DNA of 55,394 bases from the NCBI GenBank assembly GCA_021741155.1, contig JAIOYP010000024.1, forward strand, positions 1 through 55,394, written 5' to 3'. Position 1 is the first letter of the stretch. The number at the start of each line of letters is the position of its first letter. A program made the translations under genes and the position numbers. The DNA comes from Flavobacteriales bacterium. GTDB taxonomy: Bacteria; Bacteroidota; Bacteroidia; UBA10329. The notes below the pieces were generated by a model. The model did no database searches. It was not told the origin of the DNA and worked only from the letters and a program-made list of their open reading frames with translations. Below, piece by piece: positions 7,474-15,856 of this stretch.

Positions 7474-9521
7474 TGGACACGCCTGTTCTTTTATTGGTTT
7501 ACAACCGTCCTGAACACACACTTCAAGTTTTGCAACGACTGAAAGATTGTGGCGCGACTACGGTTTTTGTTTCTGGCGATGGCCCAAAAAATTCTCAGGA
7601 CAAAAGAAAGACTGATGAAGTAAAAGCATGCGTAAACCGATTCTCTTCTATGATTTCTGCTTCGCGATTTTCAGAGAGAAATCGAGGTTGCAAAAACTCC
7701 GTAATTGATGGAATCAATTGGTTTTTCGAACAGGTGGAAGAAGGAATCATTTTAGAGGATGATTGCTTGCCGAGTGAGCACTTTTTTCCCTTCATCAATG
7801 AACTTCTTAATCGCTATCGCGAAGAGAAAAAAGTGCAAATGATTAGCGGAAACAATCCACTTGGAAGCTGGGATTCAGAAGGCAATCATTTCTTCTCACG
7901 AATTGGTCACATTTGGGGCTGGGCAACATGGAAAGACCGTTGGATACAGTTCAATTCTGAATTACCAGAACTTCAAAAGTTCATTCTTAATAATGGATTT
8001 GAACGCGCTTTTGGCCCGACTCATTTGGCTGAAACTCGAAAGCAGTTAACACTCCAGTCCGTTCAAGGCAAAATTGACACGTGGGATTATCAGTGGATGG
8101 CGCACATTCTAATTCAGAACGGATTAGCCATAGTTCCATCAGAAAATCTGGTTGAGAATATTGGATTTGACAACTCAGGCACAAACCTGACCAAAAAGCC
8201 AAATTGGATACATAAGGAAGCTTTTACAGGAAAAACACAGACCGAGCCCGACTATCCATTTTCTCCGAGTTCGGCAGATAGCGATTCCCCCTTTGAAAAG
8301 GGGGTGTCGAGGAACGAGACAGGGGATTACTTCGAAATTGATCGCGAATATCAAATGACGTTGGAACTTGCGAGAAGAGCAAATGCACCTGCAAATCCAT
8401 CGTCATTCTGGTTTAAGAGTAAATGGGAAAAGGAAAAAAGGGGAAAAGAAAAAGGGAGAGATGGAAAAAGGATGCTGAAAATCCTAATCATCAACTCAAC
8501 GGACATGGGTGGTGGGGCAGAGAAATTGGCTCTGATGCTACATTCCAAACTTCTAGCCCTTGGGCATGATGTACGTTTTCTGGTGAAAACGAAAAAAACG
8601 AATCTGAAATCCGTTTTTGCAACAACTAAGGATTGGAAAACACAGATTCTTGATTTCAATCCTGACGTGATCCATGTTCACAATCTTCACGACAGTTCAA
8701 TCGAATTAACGGAGCTTGCCGAAATTTCCAATCAGATTCCGGTGCTGTGGACATTACATGATACGTGGCTTATATCAGGAAGCAAGGACCATGCATTTCA
8801 ACCATATCCAACGCAATTAAACCTGATTGAACTCCGGAAATGGAAGCGTGAATTCGAATCGAGGAAAGCTGCAATTTTAAAAGGAAACTTCCGATTTACA
8901 GCACCAAGTCAGTGGATGCGTGAACGGTTCTTCGATGCGCATCAAACCGTTCCGTTTTACGTTCCAAATGCAGTAGAATTGGTGGCGCCAACTCAGATTG
9001 AATCTCCTTCTGAGCGGTTTATCCTTTTTGTAGCAAACAGGCCAAAAACCAATCCGTATAAGGATTTCGAGACTTTGAAAAAAGGTTGGATTAAGGCGAA
9101 TAAAAAATTAGGCACGGATGGCGTTGATTTGATTTGCTTAGGAGGAAAACCATCGGAAGAGAAGCACGGTGAACGAACACTTTTCGTATTGGAGAAAAAA
9201 ACGCCAGAAGAAGTCCGAGCATTCATGGAAAAATCGCTATTGGTGGTTCAGATCAGCAAACAGGATAACGCGCCATTGGCCGTTTTGGAAGCACATTTGG
9301 CAGGCAAAAAAGTGGTTGCATCGTTAGACGGTGGAATACCTGAGCTTTTGGATGAAACGGAACTTTGCTGGCTACACGAACCACAAAACGCAACAGATCT
9401 TGCAGATAAATTGGTGGCAGCAATAAATTCAGAAAAAGACGAAAGAATAGCTGTTCACGCATCATTCGAATCTGTTGTAGACACGTATCTTGGTCATTCT
9501 CTCCAAATGGTTAATGACTGA
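7473..9521 (+). CDS. Fused glycosyltransferase: GT2-like N-terminal half and GT4 C-terminal half
   Basis: A 682-residue protein with two glycosyltransferase domains. Residues 1-~310 are GT-A-like (PVLLLVYNRPEHT at the start, acidic EDD at 95-97). Residues 334-682 are a GT-B/GT4 domain starting MLKILIINSTDMGGGAEKLAL, with a DVIHVHNLHD segment and a late APLAVLEAHLAGKKVVAS donor-site helix. The GT4 half begins with its own ATG at 8472. Between them lie residues 271-286, encoded by a CCCCCTTTGAAAAGGGGG palindrome, and a lysine/glutamate-rich linker encoded by a purine tract at 8425-8471. The two halves therefore look like two former genes joined in frame by intergenic repeat sequence. ATG 7473 overlaps the wzt stop; a GTG at 7470 is the alternative start. 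Confidence 0.85.
   Translation: MDTPVLLLVYNRPEHTLQVLQRLKDCGATTVFVSGDGPKNSQDKRKTDEVKACVNRFSSMISASRFSERNRGCKNSVIDGINWFFEQVEEGIILEDDCLPSEHFFPFINELLNRYREEKKVQMISGNNPLGSWDSEGNHFFSRIGHIWGWATWKDRWIQFNSELPELQKFILNNGFERAFGPTHLAETRKQLTLQSVQGKIDTWDYQWMAHILIQNGLAIVPSENLVENIGFDNSGTNLTKKPNWIHKEAFTGKTQTEPDYPFSPSSADSDSPFEKGVSRNETGDYFEIDREYQMTLELARRANAPANPSSFWFKSKWEKEKRGKEKGRDGKRMLKILIINSTDMGGGAEKLALMLHSKLLALGHDVRFLVKTKKTNLKSVFATTKDWKTQILDFNPDVIHVHNLHDSSIELTELAEISNQIPVLWTLHDTWLISGSKDHAFQPYPTQLNLIELRKWKREFESRKAAILKGNFRFTAPSQWMRERFFDAHQTVPFYVPNAVELVAPTQIESPSERFILFVANRPKTNPYKDFETLKKGWIKANKKLGTDGVDLICLGGKPSEEKHGERTLFVLEKKTPEEVRAFMEKSLLVVQISKQDNAPLAVLEAHLAGKKVVASLDGGIPELLDETELCWLHEPQNATDLADKLVAAINSEKDERIAVHASFESVVDTYLGHSLQMVND
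8284..8330. repeat. Palindromic repeat inside a coding sequence
   Basis: CCCCCTTTGAAAAGGGGG at 8287-8304 is a near-perfect palindrome, followed by GTGTCGAGGAACGAGACAGGGGATT, which repeats the GGGGATT end word. It is read in frame within the fused glycosyltransferase and gives the residues DSPFEKGVSRNETGDY. From memory, this type of CCCCCTTTGAAAAGGGGG element is a widespread interspersed repeat in Bacteroidota and other phyla; this was not verified. Confidence 0.6.
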
Positions 9522-10455
9522 TTTTTCCATCATAACACCTGTTCTAAATCAGGTTTCGCATATCGAAACCTGCATTCTTTCTGTGCTTGAGCAGGATTGC
9601 AATGTGCAGTATATTATTATCGATGGAGGAAGCACAGACGGAACGATTGACATTATCCGCAAGTACGAAAAGCGAATTTCATATTGGAAAAGCGAACCAG
9701 ACAGCGGACAAAGCGAGGCAATCAATAAAGGCTTGAACCTTGCCAATGGAACGTTTTTCAACTGGCTGAATGCAGATGACCGATTGACACCAAATGCAAT
9801 AAAAGCCATCCTTGATATTGCTGAAGAAGAAACACAAGTAGTCATTGGAAAATGCGAGCATATTGATGAAAAAGGTAGTTCCATTGCCGTTGGTTCTTCT
9901 CGAATTTGGGATTCGGTAGAAGCCACGCTCGGCAATTACGGCATGGGGCAGCCTTCACACTTTTACAAAACTTCGGTTGTGAAAGAATTAGGCGGGCTGA
10001 ATACTAGCCTGCACTACTGCATGGACATGGATATCTGGTTCCGTTTTCTTGTGAAATTCGGCCAAGAAAAAATCTCCCAAACGGCATCCGTTTTAAGTCA
10101 GTTTTTGGTTCATCCCAATTCAAAATCAGTGGATTTCAAGAATGAAATGCGTAGGGAGAAATACGGAATCTATAAAGCGCTGCTCTCTCAAATTCAGCAA
10201 CCTGATGTTCTTCAAGAATTCCTATTCGCATTTTCAATTCCTGATGTGAACTCAAAATCATACCACGGTAATCTTAATAGGGATATTTTACTTGCCAATT
10301 TCTGTTGGCATTTGATGATTGAAACCTATGAAAAGGGAGAGATTGAAAAATGCAAAGCATTTTACGACATCGTTAAAAACGGAAATCGACTTTCTGCAAG
10401 CGAAACTTTAAAATGGAACGCTCGATTCGCATCAGCTAAACTTCTAGGAAGATGA
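9514..10455 (+). CDS. Family 2 glycosyltransferase
   Basis: A 313-residue GT-A-fold enzyme. It starts with the nucleotide-binding strand FSIITPVLNQ, has DGGSTDGT (37-44) and the metal-binding acidic motif NADD (86-89), and a mid-domain GMGQPSHFYKTSVVKELGGL acceptor-side segment. Its closest look is to WcaA-type transferases that add a sugar to a lipid-linked acceptor in the cytoplasm. The frame is open from 9490, but the conserved start is MTDFSII at 9514, which overlaps the previous gene by eight bases. Substrate sugar unknown. Confidence 0.9.
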   Translation: MTDFSIITPVLNQVSHIETCILSVLEQDCNVQYIIIDGGSTDGTIDIIRKYEKRISYWKSEPDSGQSEAINKGLNLANGTFFNWLNADDRLTPNAIKAILDIAEEETQVVIGKCEHIDEKGSSIAVGSSRIWDSVEATLGNYGMGQPSHFYKTSVVKELGGLNTSLHYCMDMDIWFRFLVKFGQEKISQTASVLSQFLVHPNSKSVDFKNEMRREKYGIYKALLSQIQQPDVLQEFLFAFSIPDVNSKSYHGNLNRDILLANFCWHLMIETYEKGEIEKCKAFYDIVKNGNRLSASETLKWNARFASAKLLGR

Positions 10456-11408
10456 ATTCTATTCCATTGGTAAGTGTTTTGATGCCTGCGTACAACGCAG
10501 AAAAATTCATTGCGGCAGCTATTAGTTCCATACTACATCAGGATTATTCTAATTGGGAATTACTTATCTTGAATGACGCGAGCACGGATAGAACCACTGA
10601 AATAATTGGAGGCTTTAGTGATTCACGCATTAAAGTTTTTCAACACTTAGAAAACCGAGGCTACCTTCTTTCCTGCAATGAGTTGTTTGAACAAGCAAAA
10701 GGTGATTTTATCACGTTTTTGGATGCGGACGATATGTGTCCCAAAAACAGACTAAGCCTTTGTCTGCAGGAATTTGAATCCAACCCTGAGCTGGATTTTC
10801 TCACAACTGACCATCACCGAATTTCCGAATCCGATTCAATCATCTCTATAAATTCCGTTGAGGTTGATTATGAACGCTATACGAAAGACCCGAATTACAG
10901 TCCGACCATTTGCTGCGCAACAATTTTTTTGAGGAGAAGTCTATTGCTTAAAGTTGGAGGATACCGCGATTTCTTCAAAAATATTGGTGGCGAAGATTAT
11001 TTCTGGCTTTGGGAGCTTTCTAAGAATGGATTGGGCAAGCACTTGAACTTTAAACTTTACGATTATCGGCAACATCAGCATCAAACCAGCAAAAATCATG
11101 AGAATGAGTTGAGTCTCTTCTTGCCTGAAGTGCTTGGCGAACTCCGTTCCGAATTTCATACTAGGCATTGGGATAAGACCACGACAAAAAATATAGAAAC
11201 CAACATTCTTAATCAGTTTTTATCATCAGCCTTCGAACTAAATCTGCGTAAGGCACAGAGATCATTAAATGCGAAAGATGGCTCTTTTTCTACTCACGCA
11301 TATCGTAGTTTTCTACATGTTAAAAGCCTGAAACAATTGCGCGATTTTCTGCATCTACTTTATTCTTGGATGGTCAGAAAAGGTCGGATGGCAGGCCGAC
11401 TAGCTTGA
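10452..11408 (+). CDS. Family 2 glycosyltransferase
   Basis: A 318-residue protein with GT2 hallmarks: VSVLMPAYNAEKFI at the N-terminus, NDASTDRT (41-48), the metal-binding DADD at 91-94, and GGEDYFWLWEL, which holds the ED acid pair typical of the catalytic base region. It overlaps the previous gene by ATGA and ends the first exporter operon; a 248-base gap follows. The donor and acceptor cannot be told from sequence. Confidence 0.9.
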   Translation: MNSIPLVSVLMPAYNAEKFIAAAISSILHQDYSNWELLILNDASTDRTTEIIGGFSDSRIKVFQHLENRGYLLSCNELFEQAKGDFITFLDADDMCPKNRLSLCLQEFESNPELDFLTTDHHRISESDSIISINSVEVDYERYTKDPNYSPTICCATIFLRRSLLLKVGGYRDFFKNIGGEDYFWLWELSKNGLGKHLNFKLYDYRQHQHQTSKNHENELSLFLPEVLGELRSEFHTRHWDKTTTKNIETNILNQFLSSAFELNLRKAQRSLNAKDGSFSTHAYRSFLHVKSLKQLRDFLHLLYSWMVRKGRMAGRLA

Positions 11409-11631
11409 AAAACGCATCTTTTTGACCCTTTAAATCTGACCAAAACTGTCTAAATATTATCCGAACGTAGTGATGGCATTCGGTTTCAACTTCTTATCAA
11501 AGCCACCCAATTCCTTATAAAAGGAACATGATAGACTCTACTGAAAAATGTAATTTGTGCTTAAGAACTAAGTAACATCCTCGTCTTCGTTTTGTATTTG
11601 GATAAGATGCTTCAAATGAAACTTTGAATTC

Positions 11632-11639
11632 TATTTTTG
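11632..11639 (+). promoter_or_regulatory. Candidate -7 element upstream of the second exporter
   Basis: TATTTTTG matches TAnnTTTG exactly and ends 17 bases before the permease ATG at 11657, in the only sizeable gap (11409-11656) between the two exporter operons. No clear TTG at the -33 spacing is seen. The rest of this 248-base gap shows no gene. Confidence 0.35.
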
Positions 11640-11656
11640 TCCGTAACCATACTTAG

Positions 11657-12511
11657 ATGACATCTAAACAGGAAAATTGGTCCCTCATTATTGAACCACG
11701 AGACAAATGGTGGAATTTACGTCTCGGTGAGGTTTGGGCGTATCGTGATTTGATTCTCATTTTCGTCCAGCGCGACATTGTGTCCGTTTACAAGCAAACC
11801 GTACTCGGTCCTCTGTGGTTCTTTTTAGCTCCCATCTTCACGGTTGTGGCCTATACGTTTGTCTTCGGTTCAATTGCTGGCATGTCTACCGATGGGATTC
11901 CCGGCCCGATTTTCTATTTGGCTGGCACCACTCTTTGGAATTATTTTCAAAGCTGTTTTACAGCCACTTCTTCCACATTCACGAATAATGCAGCCATTTT
12001 CGGGAAAGTTTATTTTCCACGATTGGTCGCACCAATTTCTACAGTACTTTCTACGCTATTTAAGTTTGGTGTTCAAATGCTGATGTTCATAGCATTGTTG
12101 GTCTACTACATGAACTTCACGGATTCTAACATCTACCTTACCTCTTGGGTTTTACTATTCCCGGTTCTCGTGCTTATGATGGGTGGACTGGCTCTTGGGG
12201 TTGGAATAATACTTTCTGCCCTCACTACCAAGTACCGAGACCTTCAGAATTTCATTGGTTTTGGTGTTACCCTATTAATGTACGTTAGCCCTGTAATTTA
12301 TCCTGTTTCTTCTGTGCCCGAATCCTATGCATGGTTTGTCAAATACAATCCTATTACTCCGATTATCGAAACTTTCCGTATGGGATTTACCGGCTCTGGA
12401 ACCGTAAATGGGATAGACTTAGTTTATAGCGGCTCGCTAATTTTCGTTTTGCTGGTCATAGGAATTATTCTTTTTCACCGTGTAGAACGCACTTTTATGG
12501 ATACTGTGTAA
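11657..12511 (+). CDS. wzm: ABC-2 type glycan exporter, permease subunit (second set)
   Basis: A 284-residue permease of the Wzm/KpsM family, only distantly similar to the one at 5558. The N-terminus holds VWAYRDLILIFVQRDIVSVYKQTVLGPLW with the family-typical RD(I/L) and LGPLW segments, six hydrophobic helices follow, and SPVIYPVSSVP and NPITPIIETFRMGF occur near the end. It exports a lipid-linked glycan together with the ATPase encoded next, which overlaps by one base (TAATG). It is the first gene of a second, separate exporter operon. Confidence 0.92.
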   Translation: MTSKQENWSLIIEPRDKWWNLRLGEVWAYRDLILIFVQRDIVSVYKQTVLGPLWFFLAPIFTVVAYTFVFGSIAGMSTDGIPGPIFYLAGTTLWNYFQSCFTATSSTFTNNAAIFGKVYFPRLVAPISTVLSTLFKFGVQMLMFIALLVYYMNFTDSNIYLTSWVLLFPVLVLMMGGLALGVGIILSALTTKYRDLQNFIGFGVTLLMYVSPVIYPVSSVPESYAWFVKYNPITPIIETFRMGFTGSGTVNGIDLVYSGSLIFVLLVIGIILFHRVERTFMDTV

Positions 12512-13785
12512 TGAGTGAGAATGTCGTCATATCGGTTCAAAACATTTCGAAACAATACCGCTTAGGTATGGTGGGCGCTGGAACGTTACGAGAAGACTTA
12601 TCTGGGTGGTGGAATCAGCTTAGAGGAAAGGAAGACCCCTATTTATCTATTGGAGAAACCAATGACCGTACATCGGTTGGAGATAGCGATTACGTTTGGG
12701 CACTTAGAGATGTGAATTTCGATGTTTGCCAAGGAGAAGTACTGGGTATTGTTGGAAAAAACGGTGCTGGAAAAAGCACCTTGCTTAAACTTCTATCAAG
12801 CGTTACCGCTCCTACGACTGGTATTATCAAGGCCAAAGGCCGAATAGCCAGTCTGCTAGAAGTAGGTACTGGATTTCATCCGGAGCTTACTGGCAAAGAA
12901 AACATTTACTTAAATGGTGCCATTATGGGCATGAGGCGGGCTGAAATAACTCGAAAACTTGATGAAATCATTGAGTTTGCAGGAGTTCAGCGATACGTGA
13001 ATACGCCTGTCAAGCGTTATTCTTCTGGAATGTATGTGAGGCTAGCATTTTCTGTTGCCGCTCATTTGGAACCAGAAGTTCTTATTGTGGATGAGGTGCT
13101 TGCTGTTGGAGATGCTGAGTTTCAGAAGAAGTGCTTAGGAAAAATGGGAGAAGTATCTAAAACAGGCAGAACCATTCTTTTCGTTAGTCACAACATGGCA
13201 GCCGTAAAAGCTTTATGCCACAACGCCATATTACTAGAAAACGGAACGGTAACTTATTCGGGCACTTCAGAAGAAGTTGTTAATCGCTACCTCTCGTCAA
13301 GTGGTGACAACAGGTATTCCGTTGCTTGGGATGATAAGGAATCTGCTCCTGGAGACGACACCGCAAGACTAAAATCTGTGCACCTAGAATGCAATCAAAG
13401 GGATGTTTCGCTCATTGATGTTACAACCGATTTCAGTTTCGCAATTGAATTTTATAGCCTAAAGGGAGGAGTGCCTCTAAACCTATCTATCCTACTTATG
13501 AATACCACTGGAGAGTGCGTCTTCAATGTTGTTTCTGAATGCAAGGTTTTGGGAAAAGGAATTGCCAGAGGCGTCTGCCATGTGCCGGGCAACTTGTTAA
13601 ACGCTGGAATTTATACAATTTCAGTTCATTTGATACAAGATCTTTCCAAGTCGCTGCATTTACAACAGGATATTTTACAGTTTGAGGTGCACGACAATAG
13701 AGATGGCGACAAATGGTTTGGAGAGTGGATGGGTTCTGTACGGCCCAAACTTGACTTTGACATTACACAAATTTCAACTCATTGA
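12511..13785 (+). CDS. wzt: ABC glycan exporter, ATPase subunit with long C-terminal domain (second set)
   Basis: A 424-residue ATPase. The N-terminal 60 residues include the extended EDLSGWWNQLRGK insert seen in many Bacteroidota homologues. The ABC core has Walker A GKNGAGKST (82-90), signature YSSGMYVRLAFSV, Walker B EVLIVDEVLAVGD and the SHN switch. Residues ~285-424 form a beta-sandwich-like Wzt C-terminal domain, which in studied systems recognises the capped glycan end. It shares little sequence with the matching part of the first Wzt, which implies a different exported glycan. The aminotransferase/formyltransferase pair follows after 118 bases. Confidence 0.92.
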   Translation: MSENVVISVQNISKQYRLGMVGAGTLREDLSGWWNQLRGKEDPYLSIGETNDRTSVGDSDYVWALRDVNFDVCQGEVLGIVGKNGAGKSTLLKLLSSVTAPTTGIIKAKGRIASLLEVGTGFHPELTGKENIYLNGAIMGMRRAEITRKLDEIIEFAGVQRYVNTPVKRYSSGMYVRLAFSVAAHLEPEVLIVDEVLAVGDAEFQKKCLGKMGEVSKTGRTILFVSHNMAAVKALCHNAILLENGTVTYSGTSEEVVNRYLSSSGDNRYSVAWDDKESAPGDDTARLKSVHLECNQRDVSLIDVTTDFSFAIEFYSLKGGVPLNLSILLMNTTGECVFNVVSECKVLGKGIARGVCHVPGNLLNAGIYTISVHLIQDLSKSLHLQQDILQFEVHDNRDGDKWFGEWMGSVRPKLDFDITQISTH

Positions 13786-13903
13786 TATGCCTTGCTTCAC
13801 CTCTTACCTAGTACTTGCTCAGTTCTGCCGTGTTGTTTGTCTTCAAAATAAAGTACCATCAAACCATCCTTTGTCAGACAGGTAGTCTGAAACCATAACC
13901 TCC

Positions 13904-14998
13904 ATGTCCAAACGTCAAATTAACGTAACCCAATCTTTCCTACCTCCTTTCGATGAGTATGCGGCTCGGTTGAAAGAAGTTTGGGAATCGGGCCACTTAA
14001 CAAACAATGGACCGAATGTTCTGAAACTGGAAAGTGATTTAAAGACCCATTTGGGTGTAAAACACCTTTTTCTAGTAAACAATGGCACCATTGCCATTCA
14101 AATTGCCATCAAGGCACTGGACCTTTCTGGTGAGGTTATTACCACGCCATTCTCGTATGTCGCAACCGTTTCTTCGCTTGTATGGGAAGGCTGTACCCCA
14201 GTTTTTGTAGACATCAATGAAACGGATTTCTGTATAGACGTTGCTAAAATCGAAGCGGCTATTACCAATAAAACAACGGCCATTTTGGCCACGCACGTGT
14301 ATGGACATTCGTGCAATGTGGTTGAAATAGAGCGCATTGCACACAAACATGACCTGAAGGTTATTTACGATGCCGCGCACGCATTTGGAGTAACCTTAAA
14401 CGGAACTTCGGTTCTAAACCATGGCGATATATCAACCCTTAGTTTTCATGCAACCAAAATTTTTCATACAGGAGAGGGCGGTGCCCTTGTAACAAACGAT
14501 GACGAACTAGCGCATCGCATTGCATACATGCGCAACTTTGGGCACAACGGGGCAGAAGCGTTTCATGGTATAGGTATTAATGGTAAAGTGTCCGAATTTC
14601 ATGCAGCCATGGGGCTTTGTATTTTACCAAGGATGGATGGCATTCTTTCAGAACGAAAGCGCGTTTCAGACCGATATGATGGGCATTTGTCAACCCTTTC
14701 TAAAGCATACAGATACGATGCAGCTGCACAAGCAGGCTACAATTATTCTTATTACCCATTTCTACTCGAATCTGAAGAACTGTTGATGGAGCTACGCGAA
14801 GAACTTGCCAAGGAGAAAATTTTTCCGAGACGCTATTTTTATCCAGCGCTTCACACCTTACCTTACCTCAAATCTTGCAGCATGCCCATTTCGGAAAGCA
14901 TTGCACCGCGCATGTTGTGCCTTCCATTATTTACCCAACTTACCGATGAAGAAGTTGACCAAATCTGCGGCATCATCAAAAATTGCTTGGAAAAATAA
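13904..14998 (+). CDS. PLP-dependent sugar aminotransferase (DegT/DnrJ/EryC1 family, VioA-like)
   Basis: A 364-residue aminotransferase that should convert a nucleotide-linked 4-keto-6-deoxyhexose to the 4-amino sugar. The PLP lysine is K185 in SFHATKIFHTGEGGALVTN, the aspartate for the pyridine nitrogen lies in IYDAAHAFG, and the N-terminal FLPPFDEY...GHLTNNGP matches what I recall of VioA, the dTDP-4-amino-4,6-dideoxyglucose transaminase. The gene just downstream, a sugar N-formyltransferase, supports this. The substrate is dTDP-linked by analogy only: no rmlA/rmlB-type gene for dTDP-4-keto-6-deoxyglucose is present in the window. GDP-perosamine-type synthesis is the alternative. Confidence 0.85.
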   Translation: MSKRQINVTQSFLPPFDEYAARLKEVWESGHLTNNGPNVLKLESDLKTHLGVKHLFLVNNGTIAIQIAIKALDLSGEVITTPFSYVATVSSLVWEGCTPVFVDINETDFCIDVAKIEAAITNKTTAILATHVYGHSCNVVEIERIAHKHDLKVIYDAAHAFGVTLNGTSVLNHGDISTLSFHATKIFHTGEGGALVTNDDELAHRIAYMRNFGHNGAEAFHGIGINGKVSEFHAAMGLCILPRMDGILSERKRVSDRYDGHLSTLSKAYRYDAAAQAGYNYSYYPFLLESEELLMELREELAKEKIFPRRYFYPALHTLPYLKSCSMPISESIAPRMLCLPLFTQLTDEEVDQICGIIKNCLEK

Positions 14999-15000
14999 GC

Positions 15001-15741
15001 ATGGCCAAAATCCTTATCGTATCCGATAATCCACAACTGGCAACTGCATTTGTTACTCTGACAAGCACAGACACGTATCGTGACGATTATTTTGAATTCC
15101 GATGTTCCAGCAACTCAGAGACGGTCATGTCAAAAGCAGTTGGCAAGGCCACAAATCCAGTTATTATTAAACTAGAACACATTGAAATTTGCCAAAATTT
15201 TGATTTGGTAATATCGCTGCATTGCAAGCAGCTTTTTCCCGTGAAAATGGTTCAGAACGTACGCTGTATCAATGTACATCCTGGATTAAATCCATTCAAC
15301 AGAGGATGGTTTCCGCAGGTATTTAGCATTATAAATGGCTTACCCCTTGGCGCCACCATTCATGAAATAGATGAACTACTTGACCACGGCAACATCATTG
15401 CTCAAGAACAAGTAGAACTGTTGGCTTGGGATACCAGCAAAACCGTTTACCACCGCGTATTAGATGCCGAAATAAGACTATTGCAACAGCACCTACGTAG
15501 CATTATTGATAACACGTATGTTTCGCAACCAGCCAGCCAAGAAGGCAACGTGAATTTGAAGAAGGATTACAATGCGCTTTGCGAAATTGACCTATCAGAA
15601 AACCTCACCTTTTCAGATGCCATTGATCGGCTACGGGCGCTAACGCATGCCCCCTATCAAAACGCCTTTTTTATCGACCCAAAAACGGGCAAAAAAGTGT
15701 TTGTATCCATGACGTTAACCGTTGATTCTTCAAGCGATTGA
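15001..15741 (+). CDS. Nucleotide-sugar N-formyltransferase
   Basis: A 246-residue enzyme of the methionyl-tRNA formyltransferase fold, much shorter than Fmt and of the size of dTDP-4-amino-4,6-dideoxyglucose formyltransferases (WlaRD/VioF group). It carries the catalytic triad of this fold as N91 and H93 in INVHPG and D128 in LLDHG. It also has NPFNRGWFPQVFSI, typical of the sugar formyltransferase subgroup, and a C-terminal LRALTHAPYQNAFFID segment that closes the sugar site. It would use N10-formyl-tetrahydrofolate to formylate the amino group made by the preceding aminotransferase. The frame opens at 14983, but homology starts at MAKILIV (15001), two bases after the upstream stop. Confidence 0.88.
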   Translation: MAKILIVSDNPQLATAFVTLTSTDTYRDDYFEFRCSSNSETVMSKAVGKATNPVIIKLEHIEICQNFDLVISLHCKQLFPVKMVQNVRCINVHPGLNPFNRGWFPQVFSIINGLPLGATIHEIDELLDHGNIIAQEQVELLAWDTSKTVYHRVLDAEIRLLQQHLRSIIDNTYVSQPASQEGNVNLKKDYNALCEIDLSENLTFSDAIDRLRALTHAPYQNAFFIDPKTGKKVFVSMTLTVDSSSD

Positions 15742-15816
15742 GATAATTGTTGGAGTCTGCATCATTGCTACTTACTTCTGCAAACAAAAGCTGGTGCATT
15801 ATACTCGATTGTAATT

Positions 15817-15840
15817 TCGGATAAAAATTCATTCATCCGA
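15817..15840. terminator. Weak hairpin in the convergent gap
   Basis: TCGGAT (15817-15822) and ATCCGA (15835-15840) form a 6-base stem with a 12-base AT-rich loop between the formyltransferase and the oppositely oriented DUF1919 gene. There is no long T-run, so terminator function is only suggested by position. Confidence 0.25.
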
Positions 15841-15856
15841 CAAGCACAAAACACCT

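Noticed and set aside
8425..8471. Frameshift or sequencing error joining two glycosyltransferase genes
   Set aside because: Both halves are in the same frame without any stop or shift between them, so no error is needed to explain the fusion; an error cannot be fully excluded.
13682..13885. 67-codon frame spanning the wzt end and the gap before the aminotransferase
   Set aside because: It is out of frame with wzt for half its length, has no recognisable features and leaves only a short gap unexplained.
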